A DNA stretch of 64,000 nt from Alcanivoracaceae bacterium (GCA_016744455.1 JADGEI010000011.1:12569-76568); one strand, 5' to 3'; counted from the stretch's first letter, positions 1 to 9,850 are shown. Notes: a model not told the origin generated them from the letters alone. Numbers and translations: made by a program.

Positions 1-730
1 ACATTAATTTAGATACAATTTTTAATTCATTATCAAAATCATACCAATTAGATACAGCACCAACATGAAGTAAAATTTTATCTGTATTGGCATAGCCAAC
101 ATCCTGCTTAAATTGGCTTTTTTCTTGAGTGCTGATTCTTTTAAATAACTGTTTATTTGCACATGTAGGGATTACAGCGATTTTTTTATTATCACAATAT
201 TGACTAATATATAGTACTGATGCATAGGTCAGGGTAACAATAGAATTTGATTTTTTATAAGAATAGTGTTCTATTTTTTTAAGTAGTTTAAACAAAATAG
301 AACCTTTTTTTAACCTACCAACTTCTGCTTTTTCATCAATTTGAAATCCTCTGATATCAAAGATTACTTTTAATTTAAACTTTCTTTTTAAGAAGAGAGC
401 AATCACTACTGGGATTAAACTGCGGGCATGTATTAATTTAATATTGTTTTGCTTAACAAGAATTTTAAGCTCTCTATAGCTAGAGAATATCTGTTTTATA
501 GTAGAAAATATACCATGTTTATTAGAATATTTTTGAAAAGACCACTTTATCTTTTCTCGCTCCATTTTTTTGGATAAATCATTAATGATTTCTTTTCTTA
601 AATCCTTTTCAAATGAATATAAAAACATAGAATAATTATTGCTTAAATCACTTAAGTATTCTAAAACTTGAGATTTTCCAAGAGGTTCGCTCATTCCCAT
701 AATGGATATATAAAGTACGTTTTTATTCAT
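1..730 (-). CDS. Glycosyltransferase family 4, partial (C-terminus outside window)
   Basis: The minus-strand frame is open from an ATG at 730 to the window edge, giving about 243 residues of an N-terminal part. It starts with the Rossmann-like pattern YISIMGMSEPLGKSQV, followed by a VIFDIRGF strand and a HVGAVSNWYD segment, as in the N-terminal half of GT4/GT-B transferases. The ATG lies inside the end of the preceding SGNH gene (8-bp overlap), which supports translational coupling and this start. Family knowledge: a retaining transferase adding one sugar to a lipid-linked repeat unit at the cytoplasmic membrane face. Donor and acceptor cannot be told, and the catalytic C-terminal half is not visible. 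Confidence 0.8.
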   Translation of the reverse strand, partial: MNKNVLYISIMGMSEPLGKSQVLEYLSDLSNNYSMFLYSFEKDLRKEIINDLSKKMEREKIKWSFQKYSNKHGIFSTIKQIFSSYRELKILVKQNNIKLIHARSLIPVVIALFLKRKFKLKVIFDIRGFQIDEKAEVGRLKKGSILFKLLKKIEHYSYKKSNSIVTLTYASVLYISQYCDNKKIAVIPTCANKQLFKRISTQEKSQFKQDVGYANTDKILLHVGAVSNWYDFDNELKIVSKLM

Positions 731-1760
731 TTATTAATTCTTTCAATATATTGCTTAAACGATGGCTATAATATAACCTACCTTGATTATTGAAATGTCT
801 AAAGTCAACCCACATTTCTTTTGTGGTTTTTAATTGAGTTAAATCAATTGTTTCAGCATCAAGATTTTCCTCGATATAATTTATGTCATAAATGTATTGC
901 AAGTTAAATTGATTAACAGGCTCTAATATTATGATTGGTTTTATTCCTTCTTCTTCAACAAGATTTATCAAATGGTTAACAAATTTTACGGTTTCAGTAT
1001 TAATTTGTACTAATTTTATTGTTTTAATATTAATCCAATCTTTAACACTACCAAATAATATACCATCACCTTTTTTACATTTTGTAGTTATAAATGGACC
1101 AGTCTGTTTTTTTGAGAATATTTGGCAATCTGACTTTGTATTATAATTTATGACTTGATTATCAGGCTTAATATTTGTGTTTACAATTGATTTAATATCG
1201 AATCTATTATAAAAACTCACGATTTTTAGGTATATACTTTCTGAATATCGAAGCAGAGAATGAAAATTTCCAATCCAATTTAATGTAGAATTTACTTTGT
1301 AACTAGTATTCATTGTCTGGAAATATGATTTTAGATCTGCAAGTTTGGGGTATTGAGACAGTGGTAATTGACGATATAGCTCATTGACCTCAATACTTAT
1401 GATAATGGATTTAGGAGTATATTTGATGGCTTCTTGAATTAATGAACTGTAATCTTGTAATGAACTATTACTGACGCCTAAATTGTAAATATCAAGATTG
1501 CTGTGTTTAAATGCATTAGTTGAAATATGATAGAAGGTTCTTGAACTGCCTACGAATATTGCATCTGTATTAAGAAGGTTGTTAAATTGTACATGTTTTA
1601 TCTTAGAATCTTTTTCTGTAATGTAGCTATTTGCTGTAGTTTTTTTAGAAACGTAAAATTCCAGCATTAAATCAATAACAACACTTAAAATAATAAATGT
1701 TAATATAAATATAACTATTGAGTTTTTAGTTTGTTTAGAAGTTAAAGTATAAGAACTCAC
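723..1760 (-). CDS. SGNH-like membrane-anchored protein, partner of MBOAT acyltransferase
   Basis: 345 residues with one N-terminal membrane segment (about residues 13-33) and a periplasmic domain. The sequence GSSR at 71-74 resembles SGNH block I, and D319-x-x-H322 (VDFRH) near the C-terminus resembles block V. The gene overlaps the upstream MBOAT gene by 26 bp. In alginate (AlgI/AlgJ/AlgX) and peptidoglycan (PatA/PatB) systems, an MBOAT protein exports the acetyl group and an SGNH-type partner transfers it to sugar. I infer periplasmic O-acylation of the polymer made by this cluster. Overall similarity to named families is low, so the exact acyl group and acceptor are unknown. Confidence 0.7.
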   Translation of the reverse strand: MSSYTLTSKQTKNSIVIFILTFIILSVVIDLMLEFYVSKKTTANSYITEKDSKIKHVQFNNLLNTDAIFVGSSRTFYHISTNAFKHSNLDIYNLGVSNSSLQDYSSLIQEAIKYTPKSIIISIEVNELYRQLPLSQYPKLADLKSYFQTMNTSYKVNSTLNWIGNFHSLLRYSESIYLKIVSFYNRFDIKSIVNTNIKPDNQVINYNTKSDCQIFSKKQTGPFITTKCKKGDGILFGSVKDWINIKTIKLVQINTETVKFVNHLINLVEEEGIKPIIILEPVNQFNLQYIYDINYIEENLDAETIDLTQLKTTKEMWVDFRHFNNQGRLYYSHRLSNILKELINE

Positions 1761-3111
1761 TTTTATCTCCTATTCTGATGATGTATATGCTTACAGTAAA
1801 TAAAATGCCATAAAAAATTGCTGGCAGTATTGTGAATACGTATTTTTTTTGAATACTGTTCTTGAAAAACAATGTTATAAAAAATCCTAAAAATATCATT
1901 GAAATAATAATAGGGTTAATCATTTGTAACTCATCTACTACAAACATTCCCTTAAATATTTTTAATGTATCACTCCATTCTTTAGCTCTAAAAAAAATCC
2001 ATGTTATATTAACAAAGTTAAATGTAATCACCCATGCTATAACTTTATTTAACTTAAATCCAAACTTCCCCCATAGACGATGAATTGAAAGCGCTATACC
2101 ATGCAAGAATCCCCAAAATAAGAATGTCCAACCAGCCCCATGCCAAAGTCCACCCAATATAAATGTTGCCATAATATTTGTATAAGTCCTATAGTTTCCT
2201 CTTCTATTCCCCCCAAGCGGGATATAGATATAATCTCTTAAAAACCTTGATAGTGTCATGTGCCACCTTCTCCAAAAATCCTGAATATCTAGCGCCTTGT
2301 ATGGAGAATTGAAATTGATTGGTAGCTTAATATTAAAAAGCAGGGCTGCTCCAATTGCCATATCAGTATAACCGCTAAAATCAAAATAAAGTTGGAATGA
2401 ATATGATAGTGACGTTGACCAAGCTTCCAATAGGTTTAATGTTATTGCATGATCAAACCCTTGTGTTGCCCATATGGCAAATGTATCAGCTATAGCTACT
2501 TTTTTAAAAAGGCCAATTGTAAATATGAAAATCCCTGTTGCTATATTCTTATAAATTTTTATCTTATTTCGTTTATTAGCAAATTGAGGCATCATTTCCT
2601 TGTGATGAACAATAGGCCCTGCGATCAACTGTGGGAAGAATGTCACAAAAAGCGAATAATTTAGGAAATTATATTCATGTGTTTCTTTTTTATAACTATC
2701 TACTAAATAAGCTATTTGTTGGAATGTAAAAAAACTAATGGCTAATGGCAAGGCTAAATGAAGCAGCGGTATATTTGTTCCCACTGTATTGTTTATGTTT
2801 GAGATGAAAAAATCAGAATATTTGAAATAACCTAAAAGTGATAAATTTGCAATAATGCCAAATGTTAAGATTGGCTTTTTAATACTATTTTTGTGATTCT
2901 TAGTAAGACTAGAGCCAATAGTATAGTTAAATGACATTGAGATTAATATGAGAGGAAGGTAAATAATGTTCCACCAACTATAAAAAAACAAAGAGCTAAG
3001 CACCAGGAATCCTTTGCTAAGTTCTGTTAATCGCTTATTATTTAAATAAAAATAGAAAAACCATGTTATTGGTAAAAATAGAAAAATAAACTCGTAACTA
3101 TTAAATAGCAT
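1735..3111 (-). CDS. MBOAT family O-acyltransferase (AlgI-like)
   Basis: 458-residue polytopic membrane protein of usual AlgI-family length. The family signature GGLWHGAGW is present, with the conserved catalytic histidine at residue 324; upstream it has DFWRRWHMTLSRFLRDY, the other highly conserved MBOAT stretch. The family passes an acyl group, usually acetyl, from a cytoplasmic donor across the membrane for transfer to extracytoplasmic polysaccharide. It overlaps both the asparagine-synthase-like gene before it (11 bp) and the SGNH-like gene after it (26 bp), so the three are one transcription unit. Role in O-acylating the surface polysaccharide is inferred from this context. Confidence 0.9.
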   Translation of the reverse strand: MLFNSYEFIFLFLPITWFFYFYLNNKRLTELSKGFLVLSSLFFYSWWNIIYLPLILISMSFNYTIGSSLTKNHKNSIKKPILTFGIIANLSLLGYFKYSDFFISNINNTVGTNIPLLHLALPLAISFFTFQQIAYLVDSYKKETHEYNFLNYSLFVTFFPQLIAGPIVHHKEMMPQFANKRNKIKIYKNIATGIFIFTIGLFKKVAIADTFAIWATQGFDHAITLNLLEAWSTSLSYSFQLYFDFSGYTDMAIGAALLFNIKLPINFNSPYKALDIQDFWRRWHMTLSRFLRDYIYIPLGGNRRGNYRTYTNIMATFILGGLWHGAGWTFLFWGFLHGIALSIHRLWGKFGFKLNKVIAWVITFNFVNITWIFFRAKEWSDTLKIFKGMFVVDELQMINPIIISMIFLGFFITLFFKNSIQKKYVFTILPAIFYGILFTVSIYIIRIGDKSEFLYFNF

Positions 3112-4981
3112 TGTTGTTATACATATTTTTACTAAACCACATTTGGAACATCAATATTGTCCAAATTTTCCTATCATCAATTTTGTCTCTAAAAAACAAA
3201 TCTTTTAAACTTTCTATATACCCAACATCAAATATATTTTGATCTTTAATTAGTGAAACATCCATGTGAGTGTCGATTAAATATTTTAAATCGTTACGCA
3301 ACCAATTATTTATTGGAATACCAAAACCTGTTTTTTTCCTTTCAAATAATTCTTTGGGCACATATTTGGACAAAATATCTTTGAGAATTCTCTTATTCTT
3401 TTTAAATTCTATGGGAAGCTTGACCGCATATTCAATTACTTTATGATCAAGTAATGGCTCCCTGCTTTCAAGTGAGATACTCATAGATGCTCTGTCAACT
3501 TTCACAAGTATATCGTCTGCTAAGTAACCATTAAAATCAGATAACATCATTTTTTCGATGTTATTTATATTCTCAAAACTAGGGTCATTAATAAAATGAT
3601 ACTTATCTGATAATGCGTGGTTTATTTCGCTTTTTGTAAACACTGAATTTGATACTTTATACATGTTTTGTATATCTTTATGTTCAAGTGTGTTTTTCAA
3701 TTTTAAATACTTAGGATAATACTTTGTACTCCAATTATGAAACTTGACTATTGGATCTGGAATAATTCCAATTATCGTTTTTGCGATATTAAACTTTGAA
3801 AGTTTTTTAATTTTATTAAACCTACCCTCAAATAATTCATAACTTGAATATCCCGCAAATAACTCATCTCCACCATCACCAGATAGTGCGACTGTCACCT
3901 TCTCTTTTGCAATTTGAGAGACCAGCGTAGTAGGAATTGCAGAGCTGTCCGCAAATGGTTCATCGTATATTTCGGGTAATTTTGGAATGATGTCCATGGC
4001 ATCTTTCATACTACAGTAATGTTCAGTGTGGTTTGTCCCAAGGTGTTCAGCTATTTTTTTGGCATAAGGAGCTTCATTAAACTTCTCATCATCAAAACCG
4101 ATAGTAAATGTACTAATAGGCTGTTCAGTATTCTTTTGAAGAATTGCAGTCACCAATGAACTGTCAATTCCACCACTTAGAAAAGTCCCAACGGGTACAT
4201 CTGAAATCATTCTTAATGAGAAAGAATCTTTCAATACGTCTTCTAATTCATTTTGTGCATTTTCATAGCTATTATCCTTGTTTTTCTGTTGATAGTGCTT
4301 AACAACACTCCAGTAATTTTTTATTTTAAATGTGTGGGATTTTAAATCGTATTCTAAATAATTAGCTGCTTTGAGTTTGTGAGTATTCTTGAAAATTGTT
4401 AAGGGTGCTTGGATATAGCCAAATTGTAAATACATTGATAAAGCATTAAAATCAATTTCTTTTTGAAACATGGGGTGTTGATAAAGTGCTTTTAATTCAC
4501 TGGCATATATAAACAAATCATTTTTTTGATAATAATAAAGTGGCTTAACTCCAACCCTGTCTCTGAAAACCCATATTTTCTCTAATTGTTTATCATGAAT
4601 AGCAAAGGCAAACATGCCTCTAAATTTATCAACTGATTTTGCCCCCCAATGATGAAATGCTTTAAGCATAACTTCTGTATCTGAATCTGAGTAAAAAGTA
4701 TAATTCAATTCAATTAACTCTTTTCTAATTTCTTTAAAATTATAAACTTCGCCATTAAATATTATGGTGAAATTTTCATACATCATAGGCTGATGTCCTT
4801 TTAAAGACAAATCTTGAATAGCCAATCGTCTATACCCAAAACCCAAAGAATACTTATGTGTTTCATAGAGTTCATAACCGCTGTCATCAGGACCTCTGTG
4901 GATAAGAGTATCTGTCATAGACTTGAGTAAATCTTTAGTAATACTATTCTTATAATCTATTATACCTGTTATTCCGCACAT
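3101..4981 (-). CDS. asnB: Asparagine synthase-like glutamine amidotransferase (AsnB family)
   Basis: 626 residues with the two AsnB domains. The N-terminal class-II glutaminase begins MCGITG with the catalytic Cys2, and a C-terminal ATP-pyrophosphatase domain carries SGGIDSS at 269-275 and SGDGGDELFAGY further on. The chemistry is glutamine-dependent conversion of a carboxylate to a carboxamide through an acyl-adenylate. Within polysaccharide clusters, relatives such as WbpS and WbtH are thought to amidate hexuronic acids to uronamides. Because neighbouring genes make a diacetamido-uronic acid, uronamide formation is a reasonable inference; ordinary asparagine synthesis cannot be excluded. 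Its stop lies one base into the start codon of the preceding glycosyltransferase region (coordinates touch at 4981), so coupling is tight. Confidence 0.88.
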   Translation of the reverse strand: MCGITGIIDYKNSITKDLLKSMTDTLIHRGPDDSGYELYETHKYSLGFGYRRLAIQDLSLKGHQPMMYENFTIIFNGEVYNFKEIRKELIELNYTFYSDSDTEVMLKAFHHWGAKSVDKFRGMFAFAIHDKQLEKIWVFRDRVGVKPLYYYQKNDLFIYASELKALYQHPMFQKEIDFNALSMYLQFGYIQAPLTIFKNTHKLKAANYLEYDLKSHTFKIKNYWSVVKHYQQKNKDNSYENAQNELEDVLKDSFSLRMISDVPVGTFLSGGIDSSLVTAILQKNTEQPISTFTIGFDDEKFNEAPYAKKIAEHLGTNHTEHYCSMKDAMDIIPKLPEIYDEPFADSSAIPTTLVSQIAKEKVTVALSGDGGDELFAGYSSYELFEGRFNKIKKLSKFNIAKTIIGIIPDPIVKFHNWSTKYYPKYLKLKNTLEHKDIQNMYKVSNSVFTKSEINHALSDKYHFINDPSFENINNIEKMMLSDFNGYLADDILVKVDRASMSISLESREPLLDHKVIEYAVKLPIEFKKNKRILKDILSKYVPKELFERKKTGFGIPINNWLRNDLKYLIDTHMDVSLIKDQNIFDVGYIESLKDLFFRDKIDDRKIWTILMFQMWFSKNMYNNNAI

Positions 4982-6114
4982 TAATTCTTATCTCTATTAA
5001 ACAAGTCAATCCATTGTTTTATTATTAAATCTGAATTAAATTTTGAAGCTGTAATTTCAGCATTACTAATTAAATATTTAACTTTATCTGTATTATTGAA
5101 CAATTTCAAAATTGCTTGTGCTAATGCATTGGAATCTTTAGCTGGAACATGTATTGCATCGAAATTGTTTTTTGTGATCTCTGTTAATCCATCTATATTA
5201 GATACTATAATCGGTTTTTTTAATGACATTGATTCAATTGCGACAAGTCCAAAAGCTTCAAATAAAGATGGGATTACAATTAAATCACTGGCATAAATAA
5301 CGCTAAATAACTTCAATTGTTCCAAATTACCAGTTAATATAAATTGTTCTTGCAACCCTAATTCATCAATTAATTTTTTAAGGTTAGCCTGAAAAGGTCC
5401 ATCGCCAGCTAATACTACTTTAGATGAGAAATTATGCTGCTCTTTTAATATTTGAATGGCTTCAATTAAATATTTATGCCCTTTACTTTCATGCAGCCTT
5501 CCTGGCAATGTAATAAGCTTTTGGTTTGATCCGACCCTGTATTTATTTCTGGTTTTTATAACATTTGAATTATGCATGACATCAATTATTTTGGTAGTGT
5601 CGATCGAATTATAAATTGTCTCTATGTTATTCCAACCATAGAACTCCTCATAATCTTTTTTAACACTTTTTGAAACAGCTATTGTTGCAAAATCGATTTT
5701 TTTACTTTTGTTAAACATCCAATGCCTAAATGAGTACCATAAGCCTTTTTTAATTGAATCTGAAGACACATGATAGTGTAAAACAGAAATAACTTTTACT
5801 TTTTTGAAAAATAATGAGACAAGTCTTGAGTACAGGATTCCAAAATACAAATGCCCCCAAAGTACATCTGGATTAAACCGCTTAATTTCTTTTATTAGTT
5901 TATAAACAGCTTCAAATATAAACCACCTGTGCCTTAAATTAATAATATTTACTTGTACACCTTTATCATTTAGTTCTGACACTAAATCAGTTGGTAGATA
6001 GAATAGACAAACAATTACGGAATGGCCTAAATTTTGAATTTTTGGCAATAGAGTTGTTAATAACCTTTCAGCTCCACCAAAACCTAGAGTTGGTATAACT
6101 ACCATTATTTTCAT
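4981..6114 (-). CDS. Glycosyltransferase family 4
   Basis: 377 residues of typical GT-B/GT4 length. The N-terminus has VVIPTLGFGGAERLL, a donor-fold loop common in GT4 proteins, and the C-terminal domain has the EX7E-like region PSLFEAFGLVAIESMS that contacts the nucleotide sugar. The strand ITLPGRLHESKGHKYLI marks the start of the second Rossmann domain. It lies one base downstream of the sugar amidotransferase gene and its end meets the AsnB-like start, so it belongs to the same operon. It should add one sugar to the lipid-linked oligosaccharide in the cytoplasm; the linkage cannot be told. Confidence 0.9.
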   Translation of the reverse strand: MKIMVVIPTLGFGGAERLLTTLLPKIQNLGHSVIVCLFYLPTDLVSELNDKGVQVNIINLRHRWFIFEAVYKLIKEIKRFNPDVLWGHLYFGILYSRLVSLFFKKVKVISVLHYHVSSDSIKKGLWYSFRHWMFNKSKKIDFATIAVSKSVKKDYEEFYGWNNIETIYNSIDTTKIIDVMHNSNVIKTRNKYRVGSNQKLITLPGRLHESKGHKYLIEAIQILKEQHNFSSKVVLAGDGPFQANLKKLIDELGLQEQFILTGNLEQLKLFSVIYASDLIVIPSLFEAFGLVAIESMSLKKPIIVSNIDGLTEITKNNFDAIHVPAKDSNALAQAILKLFNNTDKVKYLISNAEITASKFNSDLIIKQWIDLFNRDKN

Positions 6115-6115
6115 A

Positions 6116-7939
6116 TTATTTTTTATATAATTTTGGAATTTTATTTATTATGGTTATGGTATCCCTAAAATCTAATGAAAGAGTGTCTAGATACCATCTA
6201 ATGTTTTGATATCTAGGTTTGTTTTCATCATTAACTAACCTTAATGCTTCTTTTCTAGTGATTTGTCCTTCTCTAATTTGATTACTACGAAATGTGTCAT
6301 GTTCTGTAAATCCTGCCACAGTATAATAAACGTAATTATAAAATCCTGCCGTTCCATCTCCTATCCGCCATGTAGTTGATGTATCTATAGCTGTTTCCCA
6401 ATCATACTCTTTGATCAAAGTATTGTTTACAGTTTCTTCATCCCATTGCCAATAATCAAAGATATGAAAATAATCATTCTTCTTAGTAAAGCTTCTATAA
6501 TATTCACCAGAAAGTGTGTCCCATAATGAAGAATTAAAATATCCTGGGCTTGCCAACATTGCTTTAAATCTTTTAGAATGGTACCTAAGTTGTTTCATTG
6601 CTCCATGACTATAGACTTTTTCTTCTTCAAAATCCGGCTTAATTCCTAAAAACCCGGTTTTAAAATGAGTTGTCTCAAGCGGGTTTACTCCCCACAGATT
6701 CAAATTTATACCAGTTTGCTTTTTAATCGTCTCTACATGCCTAAAAAAATGTTTGTCTCCAGCAGTAAGCATTGCTATCATTCCTAAATGAGGTGATTTA
6801 AGCCATGCCCTCAAATTCTTTGCAATATTCTTTCTTTTTTTGGAAATATCCGCAGCTACTATTATGTTTTCTACTCCCATATCACCACACATCTGGCTAA
6901 TATTACGACGACCAAGGTCAGTTACCATTCCCCAGTCATAAGTATATGTTATTGGATTCATACCTAGCTCATTTATAATCAAATGCAAACCATAGCAACT
7001 ATCTCGACCTCCTGAGAATGGAACAATACAATCTAAACCTTCTTTTCTCCGATAAGGTTCAACCAATTTAAAAAGTTCTTCTTTAGGCTTAGGTTTATTG
7101 CGCAATTTATAATTATGGCAATAATTGCAAATACCGTCAATATCAAAACTTATGTATGGCATGGTTTCTGGTAAGATACATTTAGTACATCGTTTTAAAC
7201 ATATTTCATTATATTCCAATAATTTTTCTTCTTTTTTATTGAATTTAAATTCAGGAACAAGGTTTTCAATTCTACTGTTTTTATCATTGATGATAAAGTC
7301 ATCATTGGAAATAGGAATATCTATATAAAAAGCACTTTCTTTTATTTGTTTAATATTAACACACCCTGTTTTATTTAATGCAAAACTTTCTGATGCGAAA
7401 TATATATTGTCGCCATCTTCTCCAACATATAAACTTCCATTGTTTGAAAATAAAATTATTTTCCCATGTGTTGGTATAATAAGAGCACATGAAACAATAC
7501 CTCTACACATAGATAATATCTTTTTTGGAATGTCTGATAAATCTTCACCATCTTCTATTAGGTCTTCAGCAATGGCAACAATAATTTCAGAATCAATTTT
7601 ATAATTTCTTTGTTTTCTAATCTGGTTCCAAATATCCTTTTCATTAACAATAATACCATTGTGAATTGCACAAATTTTATTTCTTATAACAGGTTGATTA
7701 TCATCTAATCCATTTGTAATAAGACGACTATGCCCAAGAATGACTTTAGAATTTTCAATACTAACTGAATTTAGAAGAGTCTCTATATTATAATCTGCTC
7801 GATTTATCTTATAATCTAAATTGTCATAATAAATCAACCCACTAGAATCAATACCTCTTTGTTCTGAATGTTTAACTAATATGTTTAGTTTTTCCATACT
7901 AATTTTACTATTAGAAATTTGACCAAATATACCACACAT
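6116..7939 (-). CDS. Fused class-II glutaminase and WbpG/PseA-type N-acetyl sugar amidotransferase
   Basis: 607 residues with two joined enzymes. Residues 1 to about 215 form an Ntn-type class-II glutaminase starting MCGIFGQIS with Cys2 and HNGIIVNE, as in GlmS and PurF. From about 245 it continues as a WbpG/PseA-type sugar amidotransferase: CTKC near 246-249 and CNYC near 270-275 (probable zinc site), then the PP-loop PFSGGRDSCYG near 308. WbpG installs an acetamidino group on a diacetamido-mannuronic acid and normally takes ammonia from separate HisH/HisF-like partners. Here a different glutaminase class is built in. The wbpB/D/E homologues nearby supply the matching substrate type. The product (amidino-uronic sugar) is inferred; sugar identity is unproved. 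Confidence 0.85.
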   Translation of the reverse strand: MCGIFGQISNSKISMEKLNILVKHSEQRGIDSSGLIYYDNLDYKINRADYNIETLLNSVSIENSKVILGHSRLITNGLDDNQPVIRNKICAIHNGIIVNEKDIWNQIRKQRNYKIDSEIIVAIAEDLIEDGEDLSDIPKKILSMCRGIVSCALIIPTHGKIILFSNNGSLYVGEDGDNIYFASESFALNKTGCVNIKQIKESAFYIDIPISNDDFIINDKNSRIENLVPEFKFNKKEEKLLEYNEICLKRCTKCILPETMPYISFDIDGICNYCHNYKLRNKPKPKEELFKLVEPYRRKEGLDCIVPFSGGRDSCYGLHLIINELGMNPITYTYDWGMVTDLGRRNISQMCGDMGVENIIVAADISKKRKNIAKNLRAWLKSPHLGMIAMLTAGDKHFFRHVETIKKQTGINLNLWGVNPLETTHFKTGFLGIKPDFEEEKVYSHGAMKQLRYHSKRFKAMLASPGYFNSSLWDTLSGEYYRSFTKKNDYFHIFDYWQWDEETVNNTLIKEYDWETAIDTSTTWRIGDGTAGFYNYVYYTVAGFTEHDTFRSNQIREGQITRKEALRLVNDENKPRYQNIRWYLDTLSLDFRDTITIINKIPKLYKK

Positions 7940-8084
7940 GGTAACTCCTATTCTTTTTCTGACTTTGTTTTATTTTTTGCCAATTCATATGATTATATTC
8001 TAAGATTAATATGTTGATTGTTTATTTGTTTTTATAGTTATATGTTGAGTTACATAATTATTTCGCTGATTAGCGTGTTGACAG

Positions 8085-9245
8085 TTATTTAATATTTTCA
8101 TTATATTTTATAATTTGAATAAATTGATACAATTCATTTACTTTTATTTTCCAATCTACTCTTTTAAAAGCAAGTTGTCTCATTTGTGAAGATATGTTTC
8201 TTTGAGATGAAATGTTACTAGCAAATTCTACAATTTGATTGAAATCTAAAGGAATAGGCTTATTTGGAATTTGTAGAGCAAAATCTACATTATGTGGAAT
8301 ATCTGAATCTTCTGCTGAATAAACAAAAGGGATACCTCTTGCAAGATATTCTCTAATTTTTAAAGCACAAGCTTCAGTTAGCTTTTGTCGATAAATTGCC
8401 AAGCTACCTATAGCTAATGTACTATTAGAAAAAATATCATCAAGTTCCTTTCCTCGTTTTATACCAAGTACATTTGCATTCACATTGTTTTTTAAATCGT
8501 TAACTTTTTTGATTAATAATCTATCCTCAACTGATATGTACTCTCCTATAATATTAATAGTGATATTTAAATTTGTTTCAAACTCTAGTAAAGATTTTAA
8601 CAATTTATCTAAACCATGCCAAGGTGCATATTCAGACGCTACTATGGTCATTGTTAAATTTTTATTTTTAAATGGGATGAATTTCGTATAGGTTACATTT
8701 GATACATCAATTCCGTTAGAAATCGTTTTAACATTTATACCAATATTCCTTTTGGATTCATGTTTGGTAATTTCATCAGTTACACCAATTAACCCAATTA
8801 AATTTTTTTTAAATTTTTTACTATTAATAAATTCTTGAGCAAAGCTAAAAAAATTTCTAATAGAAATTTTACTAATTGTTTCATGAATTGCAATTGCATG
8901 ATGTTCGGTTATTATCTTTGATGGGTACTTATCTGTAAATTTTTCCCAGTCATATGCTACAGGCAATGGATACCTAAATACAATTACATCATAGTTACTC
9001 AAATCAATTGTATTGTTTATGATTGTAAACTTAAAAAATCTTTGCATTATTTTCCGAGTTATGCTTTTTTTTGGATAGATTAACTTCTTATAGAGAATAT
9101 TATTTAACCTGCATTCTTTTTTTCTGTTTAAAATAATATAATCAATGTCTAAATTTAATTTATTAGCTGCATTTGCTTGTTCAATCAGTTTGTTTTCAAT
9201 TCCAACATATAGATATTCAAGCAAATTGAGATGTGCAATTTTCAT
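8085..9245 (-). CDS. Glycosyltransferase, GT4-like
   Basis: 386 residues. The N-terminal half is divergent but begins with a hydrophobic strand (KIAHLNLLEYLYVG). The C-terminal half has recognisable GT-B features: MTIVASEYAPWHGLDKLL at the second-domain start and KIREYLARGIPFVYSAED, where GT4 enzymes bind the donor. The start overlaps the end of the CysE-like acetyltransferase gene by 4 bp (ATGA), so this is the last gene of the wbpB-led unit; 145 bp of AT-rich DNA follow before the next gene. Sugar specificity is unknown. Confidence 0.75.
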   Translation of the reverse strand: MKIAHLNLLEYLYVGIENKLIEQANAANKLNLDIDYIILNRKKECRLNNILYKKLIYPKKSITRKIMQRFFKFTIINNTIDLSNYDVIVFRYPLPVAYDWEKFTDKYPSKIITEHHAIAIHETISKISIRNFFSFAQEFINSKKFKKNLIGLIGVTDEITKHESKRNIGINVKTISNGIDVSNVTYTKFIPFKNKNLTMTIVASEYAPWHGLDKLLKSLLEFETNLNITINIIGEYISVEDRLLIKKVNDLKNNVNANVLGIKRGKELDDIFSNSTLAIGSLAIYRQKLTEACALKIREYLARGIPFVYSAEDSDIPHNVDFALQIPNKPIPLDFNQIVEFASNISSQRNISSQMRQLAFKRVDWKIKVNELYQFIQIIKYNENIK

Positions 9246-9838
9246 GAATTTTCTGTATCTGTTTTGTGTTGCATTTCGGTATCACCTTTTAAAATTAGAC
9301 CACTTGAATCTTTATTGGATATTTCTTTAGCAGGTATACCACCTATTGTGATATTTCCAGTTGGAAAACTCTTATTAACAACTGCATTTGCACCAATTGC
9401 AGTATTATCACCAATATTAATTTTACCGTATATTTTTACACCAGGAGCAATATAGCAATTATCGCCTAACACCGGTGCATCATAAGCAGCGCCTGCTTTT
9501 GAACCAATATTTACACAAGCATGTAATCGACAATTTTTCCCAATCTTTGAATTTCCATTTACAATTATAGTTCCATAATGTGCAATTGAAAGTCCTGGTC
9601 CAAAAACGTTTATTGGGATAGTGAAACCTAATTTAATTGATAAAGATCTAAATCTATAAGAAATTAGTTTTCTTAAGATAATATTTTTCTTACAGTTTGT
9701 AAAATATTCTAACTGTCTTAACAAACGCTGAAATTTCCATACTTTATCAAAAAATAGATCTCTATATGTGCTTTCTTTACATAATGCGATTCTATCTGCG
9801 TTTAGATAATATTTATAATCATCTTTTGATTTAATCAT
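9242..9838 (-). CDS. Serine acetyltransferase-like hexapeptide (LbH) acyltransferase
   Basis: 198 residues. A helical N-terminal part (to about residue 70) is followed by left-handed beta-helix hexapeptide repeats, including VLGDNCYIAPGVKIYG and IGDNTAIGANAVV. The pattern INVFGPGLSIAHYG followed by IGGIPAKEIS resembles CysE-type O-acetyltransferases. In polysaccharide clusters such CysE-like proteins usually O-acetylate sugars or sugar nucleotides with acetyl-CoA rather than make cysteine. It overlaps the downstream glycosyltransferase by 4 bp. The acceptor cannot be assigned. Confidence 0.8.
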   Translation of the reverse strand: MIKSKDDYKYYLNADRIALCKESTYRDLFFDKVWKFQRLLRQLEYFTNCKKNIILRKLISYRFRSLSIKLGFTIPINVFGPGLSIAHYGTIIVNGNSKIGKNCRLHACVNIGSKAGAAYDAPVLGDNCYIAPGVKIYGKINIGDNTAIGANAVVNKSFPTGNITIGGIPAKEISNKDSSGLILKGDTEMQHKTDTENS

Positions 9839-9850
9839 ATTGTTACCCAG

